Positions 18,398 to 27,571 are shown, numbered from the stretch's first letter. The stretch: DNA of 64,000 bases from Shuttleworthella satelles DSM 14600 (GCF_000160115.1 NZ_GG665866.1:1310266-1374265); one strand, 5' to 3'. Notes: generated by a model from the sequence alone, not told the origin. Program-made: numbers and translations.

Positions 18398-20122
18398 TCA
18401 CTTCAGGATCATGTCGGTCATGGGACGCCCCCCCTTGACCATGGGCAGGGCGTTGTACTCTCTGGCGATCACAAATTCAATGACCATCGGCTTCCCATCC
18501 TCCTGCGTCTGCCTTGCCTTTTTTAAGGCGGGAAGGATCTCTTCCTCTTTGGTCACCCGGATCGCCTCCACGCCATAGGCCTTTGCCCACCTGACAAAAT
18601 CCGGCTCATAAGGGCCCCCGTCAGGATCGGCAAGGGTCTCGTCCGCGTGTACCCTGTGATTTAAGTTGACAATTGCGTATCTCTTGCCATAAATGTACTC
18701 CTGCTGCTGGCGGACCATGCCGAGATAGCCGTTGTTAAAAATGCACACGATCACAGGGGCGTCCTCTAAAACCGCCGTCGCCATCTCCTGCATATTCATC
18801 TGAAAGCCCCCGTCCCCGGTCAGGCAGATGACATTCTGATCAGGGCAGGCAATCCTGGCGCCGATCGCCGCCGGAAAGCCGAAGCCCATGGTCCCCAATC
18901 CCCCGGAGGTAAACATGCGCTTCTTCTCATTTAACGCAATGTAGGAATAGGCCCACATCTGATGCTGGCCCACGTCCGCGACAAAAATCCCCTCCGTAAA
19001 TTCCCTGTTGATAGACTCCATGATGGTCTGGGGAGACATTTTCCCCTCCCGTCTGACAATCTGTAAGGGATGTTCCTGATCCCAGGACCTGATCTGCTCT
19101 AACCAGGAATCCGTGGCCAGGGGCTTGGCCCACTCCAAAAGGTGGTCTAAGGCCAGACTCGCGTCTGAAACCACAGGGACATCGACGACAACATTTCTGG
19201 AGATGGACGCCGTGTCAATATCGATATGCACAATTTTGGCACTGGGAACGAATTCCTTCAGATTGCCTGTGATCCGGTCGTTAAACCGGGTCCCGATGGA
19301 AAAGAGGACATCGCAATTGTAGAGGGCTGTGTTGGAGGCAAAGCTGCCATGCATACCGGCGTCGCCCACATAGAGCTCGTGGCCCGCGGGAAGAGTTCCC
19401 TTGCCCATGACCGTTGAGACGACCGGCACCCGCATCTTCTCCGCAAATGCCCGCAGCTTATCCCCGGCTCCGGCAATGTGAACGCCTCCGCCCGCGAGAA
19501 TCACCGGCTGTTTGGCCCTCTCAAGGAGCTTGAAGGCCTTCTTGAGCTGTCCGATGTGAACCGTGTCATTGATCTTATATCCGCGGATATCCACCGCGTC
19601 CGGATACTCATCCGGGCCATAGGCCTGCTGGATATCCTTTGGAATGTCAATCAGGACAGGACCCGGCTTGCCGGAAGCCGCGATCTGAAAGGCCATTTTC
19701 AGGATCCTACCCAACTGCCTTCTGTCATGGACAGTAACGCCCCATTTGACGACAGACCGGGTCATGCCGACAATATCAACTTCCTGAAAGGCATCGTTGC
19801 CGATCAGACTCTGAGGCACCTGGCCGGTAATGACCACAAGGGGGATGGAGTCATAGTGGGCATCGGCAATCCCTGTGATCGCATTGGTCGCTCCGGGCCC
19901 GGAAGTCACCAGACAGACACCCACTCTCCCCTTTGCCCTGGCATAGCCCTCCGCCTCATGAACAAGCGCCTGCTCATGGCGGGGCAGAACCAGTCGAATA
20001 TTGCCGGACTTATACAGCTCATCCAGAATATCTGTGATCATTCCGCCCGGATAGGCGAAAATGGTATCCACGCCCTCGTGTTCCATGGCTTTGACAAATA
20101 GTTTTCTTCCCGTGATATCCAT
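18398..20122 (-). CDS. ilvB: Acetolactate synthase, catalytic large subunit
   Basis: A thiamine-diphosphate enzyme that joins two pyruvates, or pyruvate and 2-oxobutyrate, in branched-chain amino acid synthesis. Over 574 residues it shows the catalytic Glu in PRHEQALVHEAEGYARA (about 48-64), the FAD-binding middle domain (about 190-345) and the TPP/Mg motif GDGGFQMNMQE (about 433-443). A GGAGAT ribosome site precedes the ATG. The gene heads an ilvBN pair; no ilvC or leu genes are in view. Confidence 0.96.
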   Translation of the reverse strand: MDITGRKLFVKAMEHEGVDTIFAYPGGMITDILDELYKSGNIRLVLPRHEQALVHEAEGYARAKGRVGVCLVTSGPGATNAITGIADAHYDSIPLVVITGQVPQSLIGNDAFQEVDIVGMTRSVVKWGVTVHDRRQLGRILKMAFQIAASGKPGPVLIDIPKDIQQAYGPDEYPDAVDIRGYKINDTVHIGQLKKAFKLLERAKQPVILAGGGVHIAGAGDKLRAFAEKMRVPVVSTVMGKGTLPAGHELYVGDAGMHGSFASNTALYNCDVLFSIGTRFNDRITGNLKEFVPSAKIVHIDIDTASISRNVVVDVPVVSDASLALDHLLEWAKPLATDSWLEQIRSWDQEHPLQIVRREGKMSPQTIMESINREFTEGIFVADVGQHQMWAYSYIALNEKKRMFTSGGLGTMGFGFPAAIGARIACPDQNVICLTGDGGFQMNMQEMATAVLEDAPVIVCIFNNGYLGMVRQQQEYIYGKRYAIVNLNHRVHADETLADPDGGPYEPDFVRWAKAYGVEAIRVTKEEEILPALKKARQTQEDGKPMVIEFVIAREYNALPMVKGGRPMTDMILK

Positions 20123-20351
20123 GGTCCAGGATCTCCTTGTATCTCTTATCTTGTCAGGCTTCGCTGCGCTTTCTTTATCATCCGGCCTGTGACAGGCCCT
20201 TACGCCGACGTGTCATCCCACTGGCCTTATTCTGCGCGAAACAATCAAAATTATGACCACAGGGGATTATCGGTATGTGGTGATTCCATCGGCCTCGTCC
20301 CGCGTGAATCTGTCGTAACTATACCGGCGGATGGATCTGTATTCCTTTCCC
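20123..20351 (-). promoter_or_regulatory. ilvB leader region
   Basis: A 229-bp gap between the folA stop and ilvB. It contains the small hairpin GGCCTGTGACAGGCC (20184-20198) close to ilvB but no T-box motif, no clear attenuator T-run and no convincing promoter. Transcription may come from a promoter I cannot identify. Confidence 0.3.
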
Positions 20352-20849
20352 TCAGGCTCTGCGGCGATAGCTGGTGAAATAGTACTCCGTGTCATAGTAT
20401 GTCTGCTCCTCAGAAGCATCCGCGCACTCCCATTCCTCCATCTGATCGAGATTGGGGAAATGCGCGTCCGCGTCGTAGGAATAGTCTATTTTTGTGACAT
20501 AGGCCAGGTCGCAGAAAGGTTCCAGCTGGCGGTAGACGCTCTCTCCTCCGATGACGTAGACTTCCCGGTCGTCATAATCCTTCAGAACAGACTGCAATTC
20601 CGCAATGGAGTGGACAACGATGACCCCCTCCCTGTTAAAACGCGCGTCTCTGGTCAAAACGATATTGACCCGGTCCTTCAGGGGCATACCGTGGGGAAAG
20701 GAATCCAGGGTCTTTCTTCCCATGACAACAACCTGATGCAGCGTCGTCCTGCGAAAGAACTTCATATCCTCCGGGATTGAGATCAATAGCTTTCCATTCT
20801 TACCGATCCCCCAGTTTCGATCGACGGCGACAATCATTTTCATACGCAC
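20352..20849 (-). CDS. folA: Dihydrofolate reductase
   Basis: Reduces dihydrofolate to tetrahydrofolate with NADPH. The 165-residue product has the standard fold motifs: AVDRNWGIGKNGKLLI (about 8-23), catalytic acidic residue in IPEDMKFF (about 25-32), VVMGRKTLDSFP (about 40-51) and VYVIGGESVYRQL (about 97-109). It lies 160 bp downstream of thyA on the same strand, the usual pairing, since thymidylate synthase generates dihydrofolate. Confidence 0.96.
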   Translation of the reverse strand: MRMKMIVAVDRNWGIGKNGKLLISIPEDMKFFRRTTLHQVVVMGRKTLDSFPHGMPLKDRVNIVLTRDARFNREGVIVVHSIAELQSVLKDYDDREVYVIGGESVYRQLEPFCDLAYVTKIDYSYDADAHFPNLDQMEEWECADASEEQTYYDTEYYFTSYRRRA

Positions 20850-21011
20850 ACCTCTATTCTCAACGCCCGGATACCTGTTCTGTCAAAACGCTCTCTATCC
20901 ATGGCCTCCCGGGCCAGATTCGCGTCGCGAGAATCCCTTTTTCCAACAGGGATTTATCCATCGGCGCCGATCCATCCTTTAACACAGAGGAATCCTTTAA
21001 CACTGATTTCG

Positions 21012-21878
21012 TCAGACAGCGATCGGAATGTTCTTTATCTGCGGCCCGTACTGATAATCATCCAGACGGATGTCTTCTTCTGTAAACTGATAGAAATCAT
21101 GAATTTCCGGGTTGAGCCAGAACTTCGGCGCCGGAAACTGCTCTCTGGAAATCAATTCCTGAACCAGGGGGATATGCCGGTCATAGATATGCGCGTCGGC
21201 AATGACATGTACCAGTTCTCCCGCCTCCATATGACAGACCTGGGCCAACATATGGAGCAGGACCGCGTACTGGCAGACATTCCAGTTATTGGCCGCAAGG
21301 ACGTCCTGTGACCGTTGATTCAAGATGGCATTTAAAACCATCCTCCCGCTCTTGGGATTTTTCGTCACATTAAAGGTCATAGAGTAGGCGCAGGGATAGA
21401 GATGCATCTCATGCAGATCGTCAAAATTATACATATTGACTATAATCCGGCGGGAGAAGGGATTGTGCCTTAAGTCATAGAGTACGGCGTCGATCTGATC
21501 CATATAGACCGGACTTCCATCGGCATCTGTGTGATGCAGGTATTTTTTGCCGATCTGATATCCGTAGGCCTTGCCGATTGAGCCCTCTTCATCCGCCCAC
21601 TCATCCCAGACCGAAGATTTCAGGTCCCTGATGTTGTTGGACTTCTTCTGCCAGATCCAGAGCATCTCATTGACGCAGGATTTGATCGCCGTGCGGCGCA
21701 GGGTGATGGCCGGAAATTCTCTCGATAAATCATAGCGGTTCACCACTCCAAAGCGCTTGATGGTATGCGCGGGCGTACCATCCTCCCAGCGGGGGCGGAC
21801 TTCCATCCCCTGACTCCCGGTTCCCCGATTGATAATCTCCTCGCACATGTCGACAAAGACGCGATCTGCATAGCTCAT
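21012..21878 (-). CDS. thyA: Thymidylate synthase (phi3T/B. subtilis ThyA type)
   Basis: Methylates dUMP to dTMP using methylene-tetrahydrofolate. The 288-residue product has catalytic Cys in YPCAYSMTFNV (about 167-177) instead of the common PCHxxxQF. It matches the B. subtilis ThyA/phage phi3T subtype (compare also DGTPAHT near 36, IWQKKSN near 77, FNV-type NWNVCQYAVL near 206). The ATG at 21878 is preferred over an upstream TTG because GGAGG lies 7 nt before it. A good promoter (21911-21939) sits between the gene and the tRNA-Gly repeat array. Confidence 0.95.
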   Translation of the reverse strand: MSYADRVFVDMCEEIINRGTGSQGMEVRPRWEDGTPAHTIKRFGVVNRYDLSREFPAITLRRTAIKSCVNEMLWIWQKKSNNIRDLKSSVWDEWADEEGSIGKAYGYQIGKKYLHHTDADGSPVYMDQIDAVLYDLRHNPFSRRIIVNMYNFDDLHEMHLYPCAYSMTFNVTKNPKSGRMVLNAILNQRSQDVLAANNWNVCQYAVLLHMLAQVCHMEAGELVHVIADAHIYDRHIPLVQELISREQFPAPKFWLNPEIHDFYQFTEEDIRLDDYQYGPQIKNIPIAV

Positions 21879-21910
21879 AGACAAACCTCCTGGCCATTTG
21901 CTTGTTCCTA

Positions 21911-21939
21911 ATTATATGGAGAAGCCGCCCTTCTGACAA
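21911..21939 (-). promoter_or_regulatory. Promoter of thyA
   Basis: On the minus strand TTGTCA (21934-21939) and TATAAT (21911-21916) are 17 bp apart. The site starts only a few bases after the end of the upstream repeat array, about 33 bp before the thyA ATG. Confidence 0.75.
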
Positions 21940-21947
21940 GTTTTCAG

Positions 21948-22286
21948 GCCTCGAACCTTCGAGTGCAAAGTAGGGCAGGCGAGACCTCGAACCTTTGAGT
22001 GCAAAGTGCACTCGAATAATGAGAAAGAAGCCGTCCCTAAAGAGACGCCTCCGTCCTACAGGAGCGCGAGACGGCCCGCGGCGTCCGGTGGACGCCATGA
22101 TCGCGGGCCGACCGAGCCGGCAGGCGAGACCTCGAACCTTCGAGTGCAAAGTGCACTCGAATAATGAGAAAGAAGCCGTCCCTAAAAGGGACGCCTCCGT
22201 CCTACAGGAGCGCGAGACGGCCCGCGGCGTCCGGTGGACGCCATGATCGCGGGCCGACCGAGCCGGCAGGCGAGACCTCGAACCTT
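21948..22286. repeat. tRNA-Gly-associated tandem repeat array A
   Basis: One truncated and two full units (periods 145 and 146 bp, unit starts near 21982, 22127 and 22273) lie downstream of tRNA-Gly in its direction of transcription. Each full unit contains: a perfect hairpin with arms TCGAGTGCA/TGCACTCGA and loop AAG; a 19-nt match to the 3' end of tRNA-Gly with the T-loop part missing; and a long hairpin GGCCCGCG-GCGTCC/GGACGC-CGCGGGCC (22073-22109 in the first unit). The array resembles no IS element or CRISPR. Short ORFs across it are not credible genes. Confidence 0.9.
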
Positions 22287-22354
22287 CGAGCCCTGGCAGG
22301 GCTCGTTCATGCAAGAAGGGCATCCTGCGAACGCAGGACACCCTTCTTGCATGA
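22287..22354 (-). terminator. Hairpins downstream of tRNA-Gly (copy A)
   Basis: A 14-bp perfect stem (22307-22320 with 22341-22354) is extended by a 6-bp inner stem (TCCTGC/GCAGGA, loop GAAC). A second hairpin CGAGCCC/GGGCTCG (22287-22305) follows. A run of six T precedes the first hairpin directly after the tRNA. These probably end or process the tRNA transcript. Confidence 0.6.
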
Positions 22355-22358
22355 AAAA

Positions 22359-22431
22359 AGCGCGAGACGGGACTCGAACCCGCGGCCTCGACCTTGGCAA
22401 GGTCGCGCTCCACCAACTGAGCCACTCGCGC
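22359..22431 (-). tRNA. tRNA-Gly (GCC), copy A
   Basis: A 73-nt cloverleaf: acceptor GCGCGAG/CTCGCGC, D arm with CTCAGTTGGTGGAG, anticodon loop TTGCCAA (anticodon GCC at 22396-22398), T arm GGGTTCGAGTCCC, discriminator T. CCA is not encoded. It is identical in sequence to the copy at 32975-33047. Confidence 0.96.
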
Positions 22432-22459
22432 ATATGCCGTCTGATCAACGACAAGTGTT

Positions 22460-22488
22460 ATACTAACGAACTTGCCCATTCAGGTCAA
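22460..22488 (-). promoter_or_regulatory. Promoter of tRNA-Gly copy A
   Basis: Minus-strand TTGACC (22483-22488) and TAGTAT (22460-22465) are separated by 17 bp, about 30 bp upstream of the tRNA. The tRNA leader resembles that of copy B. Confidence 0.8.
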
Positions 22489-22525
22489 GTCCAAATTTTA
22501 AAATGGGAGCGAAAATGGAAGCAGT

Positions 22526-22575
22526 CAAACGAGAATGCCCTCAACCAGCTTCTCTGGACAGGGCATTCTCGTTTG
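22526..22575 (-). terminator. Hairpin downstream of the 460-residue anchored protein
   Basis: A 16-bp perfect stem (22526-22541 with 22560-22575, core GAGAATGCCCT) lies 17 bp after the stop of the next gene. There is no strong T-run, but position and stability fit a terminator separating that gene from tRNA-Gly. Confidence 0.75.
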
Positions 22576-22592
22576 ACATTGTACATGAACTC

Positions 22593-23975
22593 TTACTGCT
22601 GCGCTGTGTACTCTGCAAATCCACTACTCTTCAATTCTGCTTGAATGGACTCCAAATTTGCCCATTGACTACCGACGGATGTATAACCATAGGAATCTGT
22701 CTTCAAAATTGCTCTTCCGTCGACAACCTTCATGTTCTCACATCCGAAATAGGTGAAGTAGGTCTTTGTGCTAGAATTATCGCTTAAGAAATACTTAACC
22801 GTCTCCGTGACCTTATAGACCGTTCTTGCACTGACAGAACCCTCATCCCCCTTTTCACTCCCTGAATGGGAAGGGGAGAACTTGATGTAGTCTTTCTGCT
22901 TCTCCACCTGATAGGTACTGTAAGCGTCGTTTTTCGTTTTTGCCTGCATATAGGTATTCGCTGCGTCAAACATATCTTTCAGTCCGGAAATTTCTGTGAC
23001 TTCTTTCAGACCGCTCACCTTAACTGTGATCTCATTGGCATCATCCTGAAGCTTTTTTCCCTGCTTGGCCAGATCCCCCAAAGCATCCTTTCGAATTCCG
23101 GCCTTTACCACAGTATCATTTGCCAGACTCCCATCCAAATTCGAATTAATATCGTAGACACTGCTGTCATACTGTACGCTGCCAAACTTGTTATAGCCGA
23201 TAAATTGAATGGGATACTCCTTCTGGAAATCCTCCAGGGATATCTGCTGAAATTCCTTTAATCCCTTCACTGTATACTCTTTTGTTTCACTGACAAAAGC
23301 CTTCTTGTCTCCCTCACAGACAACCGTAAATACGATTTTATCTCCATTTTTGAGATGATCCGTCTTGTCAAACCCATAGCTCACATGGTTCCGCATTACT
23401 TCTGCAGCGGCAATCTTTAGGTAATTGCCGGATCCGGATTCAAGATGCTTCGCTTGGTTCAGCGGGAGGCCTGCCTTCTTGTAAGACACCTCCATGATCT
23501 TTTCATCGAGCTTGCTCTTGTTGTATTTAACCGTTCCATAACCGTCATAGCCCTCAAATTCAACCTTGAGCTCCTTGCTCAGCCTCACGGGTTGGGCGTC
23601 GATAAATGATTTCACACCTGCGCCAACAATGAGCACTATAAGGACGGCTATTATCGGAACTATAAATTTCCTGTACTTTCCAAAAAAGGTTTTTCCCTCC
23701 TGCGCATCCCTATCTGCCGTCTGATCAAATACAGGAGGTGGCGCCGTCTTAGTCTCCGTCTGATCATCCTCAATCGGCTCTGAGCTTTCGCTTCCTTCCT
23801 TATCATCCTCTGCTATCCCAGAGTCAGCCTCCCCTGATTCAGGATTCTCGCCCTCCAACTCAGCATCCTTTGTCGGTTCCGTCTTTTCACTTTCCAACTC
23901 GCTGTCAAGCTCAGAGTCACTTGTTTTCTGCTCCGTTACATCCTCCTCAAAAAAATTTTGCTTACCCTCTTCCAT
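22593..23975 (-). CDS. Membrane-anchored protein of unknown function with acidic N-terminus
   Basis: Not recognised. The 460-residue product has an acidic, Glu/Ser-rich disordered N-terminus (residues 1-95), one transmembrane helix (about 106-124, VPIIAVLIVLIVGAGV) and an extracytoplasmic region of about 335 residues. That region has at least two similar segments (VEFEGYDGYGTVKYNKSKLD near 138 and PIQFIGYNKFGSVQYDSSVYD near 250), so it is a repeated beta-rich domain. This layout (long disordered cytosolic tail, single helix, repeated domain) is common in Firmicutes zinc-ribbon or YvbJ-like proteins, but no zinc ribbon is seen. Its own terminator follows. Confidence 0.75.
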   Translation of the reverse strand: MEEGKQNFFEEDVTEQKTSDSELDSELESEKTEPTKDAELEGENPESGEADSGIAEDDKEGSESSEPIEDDQTETKTAPPPVFDQTADRDAQEGKTFFGKYRKFIVPIIAVLIVLIVGAGVKSFIDAQPVRLSKELKVEFEGYDGYGTVKYNKSKLDEKIMEVSYKKAGLPLNQAKHLESGSGNYLKIAAAEVMRNHVSYGFDKTDHLKNGDKIVFTVVCEGDKKAFVSETKEYTVKGLKEFQQISLEDFQKEYPIQFIGYNKFGSVQYDSSVYDINSNLDGSLANDTVVKAGIRKDALGDLAKQGKKLQDDANEITVKVSGLKEVTEISGLKDMFDAANTYMQAKTKNDAYSTYQVEKQKDYIKFSPSHSGSEKGDEGSVSARTVYKVTETVKYFLSDNSSTKTYFTYFGCENMKVVDGRAILKTDSYGYTSVGSQWANLESIQAELKSSGFAEYTAQQ

Positions 23976-24183
23976 ATTACAACCCCTTTCCGGTCCCCTC
24001 TTGTAAAATCCATGGACCCTAAGATGAAATGTAAATAAGGAGAGTTAGTATGATTTCCCCACTTTTCACTCAAATTTGAAAAATCTCCTTCTCCCCCTCA
24101 ACTCATGTGTATTTTATCACATTTTGGACATATTTTCACATTCTTTATACCGCCACCCCCTCTCATACCGGGGAGTATCCGAT

Positions 24184-24409
24184 CGGCCAATCCAGTTGGC
24201 ATTTCATGAGAAATATCCTGGCCCGTATTCCACACCGGCAGAAGAAATCTGTGGCCGGTGGACTAAAGTCCATTTGTCTGGCGCCCGATGACACCGTTGC
24301 CAGAGAAAGAGCCGAAGCCTTCATTGAAAAATACCGAAAACGTTTCTCAGAGGCCGTACACTGTCTGGAAGATTCGCTGACAGCACTGTTAAACCAAACC
24401 ATCGCCTGA
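24184..24409 (+). pseudogene. IS256-family (mutator-type) transposase remnant
   Basis: The frame ending at 24409 encodes SSWHFMRNILARIPHRQKK followed by a helical segment ending CLEDSLTALLNQ. This matches the central WHFMRNxL...AxxLKxIF.APD...A...CLE part of IS256-type transposases. Catalytic residues, both ends of the gene and inverted repeats are missing. It lies at the left edge of an AT-rich insertion-like region. Confidence 0.75.
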
Positions 24410-24503
24410 AATTCTACATACCTCAATGACGACTTTCGCAAACACTACTTGATACTATGTTCTCAAGGAGTGTTGCACTTAACCTGAGAATCTTACCTCA
24501 GAT

Positions 24504-26810
24504 TTACTCAACAGATTTCAGTGACTCCACCATATCAATTTTTGTTGCTTTGCCCGCAACCAATAAATTAATAAGCAGGGAACTTCCAACTGCAATCACT
24601 GCAGCAATCAAATATGACTTCCACGAAATATAAGGAGAATATTCTATGGCTGTTGTTGAGACGGTCTTTACATAAATTTTAAGAAAACACCATCCGATTA
24701 CGGTTCCAAATAACCATCCAATTATGATATGAATAACATTCCCCTTTATAATCAGCGACTTAATTTCCTGATTATAAGAACCCAGCACACGAAGTGTAGC
24801 ATATTCTCTATAGCGTTCTGTAAAATTCAGCAATCCAAGATTATACAGGATAACCACACTAAGCAATATAGCCGCCGCAATCAGGAGAACAATCACTCCA
24901 TGAACACTTTCAATAATTTTTTTTGCCTCGGAGTACTGTTCGTCAAGTCGAATTTTCCCATTGACAGCGACCATTTTTTCCACATTTTCGATATTACGGC
25001 TTTTACCAGCCAGCAACGTATTCGGCATAAATGAATTTCCCAAAGATTCCCAATAAGTTCTGGACATAAAAATACCCTGTGGACTATTTACATCCTCAAT
25101 GCTGCTCACCTTCACACACATCTGCTTTCCGCCAGCCAATATACTGATGAACTGATTTGGAGATGTATGCAAATCTTTTGCAGCATTCTGTGAAAGAACA
25201 ACTCCGTCCCCTGGAAGAGCAATCGCCCCCCCATTTTCAGCACGAAGCGTCATATAATATCCCTTATCTAAAACAACAACATTTTCCAAACAGGTAGCAC
25301 CTGCATTCCCCGTCTCACAAGACAGTTCTGTAATCCACTGATATTGATTATCCAGTTCGTCTTCTACCTTTGCTTTATCTTTTTCAACCAAAGATGTATC
25401 TAATTTAAATTTTTCATAATAAGTATACTGCTGTCTATAAATTTTTCGATTCGTCTCATTAATCGAATCCTGCAAGCCGAAGCTTGCCATCAGAAGTGTT
25501 AGACTTCCAAACACTCCTATAATCCCCACCATAGTGCGAATCTTATTATCTCCGGCATCGCGAAGAATCCAGCGCCAATCGAAGCTCAAACTATCCCATA
25601 AAAAACGGATATTTTCGAGCCAAACCTTCTTCCAGCTATGACCTTCATCATTTCTCAATAATGCGGCAGGTGCTTCTTTTACAATGGCCCCTGAAGATAT
25701 CCAGGCCGCTAACGTACAGATCACGGCAAGAAGGATCACCAACCCAATGGACCAGACAGAATTCTGCGCCTTCCATTCAGGCAAACTAAAAAAATCCTTT
25801 TGTAAATCCAATAAAACAGGTGTAATGGTATATGGGGCAAGTTCATATCCAAGAATAGCCCCAGAAATACTGACCAGAAATCCATATAAAGCAAAGTGAA
25901 TTTTTATCTGGATCCCATGAAATCCGAGAGCTTTCAAAGTACCGATCTGCGTCCTCTGTTTTCTCACAATTCTTGTCATTGTTGTGTAAATTGTGAGAAG
26001 TGCTAGCAGGAAAAAAATTATCGAAAACATAATTGACATTTTTCTAATCTGCTGAATTTTATTCCTAAACTGGGACACTGTGGCGAATTCGCCTCTGTCA
26101 TAAGCACCAAGATATTTTCCACTCAATTCCGTATGAATATCTGCCTTCAACTGATGAATGTCCGAACCGGATTTTACTGTTATTTTCATCTGGTTCCACG
26201 AACCATTCGAAACAATCTGATCCATTGTATTTTGTGAGACAAACCCAAACGTATACTTTTCATGATCAGGAGCCATAGCCGTTGAGGATCCTGTATAGTA
26301 AATAAATTCCGGATCATATCCGATTCCCTTTACCTCGATTTCTTTTTTCCCCTTATCTCCATATAGACAAATCCTGTCACCAATTTTAATGTTCTTCTTT
26401 GAAGCATATTCCGCATCCAGCCAAATCCCTTCTGCATCACACTCATATGGTTCTCCCTGTACAATTTGGGGTTGAGAAACCTCGTTGCTCTCATCTGCGG
26501 TAAGGCAAATATGTACATCTGACTCCTGATCCAAATAGACGCTTTTTACCGTTGCGAGTTGTACCTGATCGATTGCTTCTAATTCTTGAATTTTTTCTGC
26601 GTCTCGTTTCTCGAGACCGGAGACATTCACCCAAATATCAGCCAGTTTACTGCCCGAGAAGTAAGATATTCTCTCCTGCTCCATCCCATTCCAGACACCT
26701 TCAATTCCAGAATAAATCAGCATGCCAAGTGCACACATGATAAAAATTGATATAAATTGAGCCTTCATGCGCCACATGTCACGCATCATTTTTTTTAACA
26801 GAATCCACAT
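24504..26810 (-). CDS. ABC transporter permease, FtsX/MacB-like with two FtsX domains
   Basis: A 768-residue membrane permease. An N-terminal helix is followed by an extracytoplasmic MacB-like domain (about 40-250), three helices (about 255-375, FtsX domain 1), a second extracytoplasmic region and three C-terminal helices (about 640-765, FtsX domain 2). The ATG at 26810 overlaps the ATPase stop (TAATG), so translation is coupled; a GTG two codons upstream is possible. Such exporters act in antimicrobial peptide resistance, lipoprotein release or efflux; the substrate is unknown. The DNA is clearly more AT-rich than the surroundings. Confidence 0.88.
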   Translation of the reverse strand: MWILLKKMMRDMWRMKAQFISIFIMCALGMLIYSGIEGVWNGMEQERISYFSGSKLADIWVNVSGLEKRDAEKIQELEAIDQVQLATVKSVYLDQESDVHICLTADESNEVSQPQIVQGEPYECDAEGIWLDAEYASKKNIKIGDRICLYGDKGKKEIEVKGIGYDPEFIYYTGSSTAMAPDHEKYTFGFVSQNTMDQIVSNGSWNQMKITVKSGSDIHQLKADIHTELSGKYLGAYDRGEFATVSQFRNKIQQIRKMSIMFSIIFFLLALLTIYTTMTRIVRKQRTQIGTLKALGFHGIQIKIHFALYGFLVSISGAILGYELAPYTITPVLLDLQKDFFSLPEWKAQNSVWSIGLVILLAVICTLAAWISSGAIVKEAPAALLRNDEGHSWKKVWLENIRFLWDSLSFDWRWILRDAGDNKIRTMVGIIGVFGSLTLLMASFGLQDSINETNRKIYRQQYTYYEKFKLDTSLVEKDKAKVEDELDNQYQWITELSCETGNAGATCLENVVVLDKGYYMTLRAENGGAIALPGDGVVLSQNAAKDLHTSPNQFISILAGGKQMCVKVSSIEDVNSPQGIFMSRTYWESLGNSFMPNTLLAGKSRNIENVEKMVAVNGKIRLDEQYSEAKKIIESVHGVIVLLIAAAILLSVVILYNLGLLNFTERYREYATLRVLGSYNQEIKSLIIKGNVIHIIIGWLFGTVIGWCFLKIYVKTVSTTAIEYSPYISWKSYLIAAVIAVGSSLLINLLVAGKATKIDMVESLKSVE

Positions 26811-27511
26811 TACCACTTCACCTCATCAACTGTTAACGGTTTTTTATTCTGCTCTATAGACTCTATTTTCCCATCCTTTAAATGAATGACACTGTCCGCA
26901 CAAAGTGCAATTGATGCATTATGTGTAACAATAATCACTGTCTTTTTATACTTCCTGGCCATTTTGACCATCAATTTCAGAATAGTCTGCCCCGTCATAC
27001 TATCCAGTGCGCCTGTTGGCTCATCACATAAAAGAATATCTGGATTTTTACAGAGCGCCCTTGCAATAGAAAGCCGTTGCAATTCTCCTCCAGATAATTC
27101 ACTCGGAAAATATCTGCTTCTCTTTCCAAGACCAACGTCGTTAATCATTTCCTTCGGATCAAAAGACTGATTATTCATTTTCTGAACAATGCTGACATTT
27201 TCCAATGCGTTCAGCGATGGAATAAGATTATAAAACTGGAAAACAAAACCTATTTTCTTTCGTCTATATTCAGTTAAAGCGTATTCCGAAAGTTTTGCTA
27301 TGTTACTCCCGAATACTGTAATTTTTCCCTCAGACGGACGATCCATCCCCCCCATCAGGTTTAACAGTGTGCTTTTCCCAGAACCGCTTGGCCCAAGTAC
27401 TACCGTAACCTTCTCGCTCTCAATCTCAAAACTCACATCATCCAAAGCATTTACGAAACCGCGTCCAACCTTATATGTTTTAGTCACATGTTCAAACATC
27501 AATGCTTTCAT
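26810..27511 (-). CDS. ABC transporter ATP-binding protein, MacB/LolD type
   Basis: The 233-residue ATPase partner of the FtsX-type permease. Walker A GPSGSGKST (about 39-47), Q-loop FQFYNLIP, signature LSGGELQRLSIARAL, Walker B ILLCDEPTGALDS and the H-loop in IIVTHN are intact. The gene ends within the start of the permease and begins 60 bp after the TetR gene, in one autoregulated operon by layout. Confidence 0.92.
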   Translation of the reverse strand: MKALMFEHVTKTYKVGRGFVNALDDVSFEIESEKVTVVLGPSGSGKSTLLNLMGGMDRPSEGKITVFGSNIAKLSEYALTEYRRKKIGFVFQFYNLIPSLNALENVSIVQKMNNQSFDPKEMINDVGLGKRSRYFPSELSGGELQRLSIARALCKNPDILLCDEPTGALDSMTGQTILKLMVKMARKYKKTVIIVTHNASIALCADSVIHLKDGKIESIEQNKKPLTVDEVKW

Positions 27512-27571
27512 CTTCTTTGCTTTCCTTTGCTCTTGTGCGTTCTCTATTTCATAGAGCTAATACTTCCTCAT

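Noticed and set aside
20123..20351. T-box or attenuator in front of ilvB
   Set aside because: The conserved GGTGGTACCGCG-type motif and a T-run terminator are absent; only a small hairpin is visible.
21948..22290. Array A as a CRISPR
   Set aside because: Units are contiguous and nearly identical along their whole length, with no unique spacers, and no cas genes are in the window.
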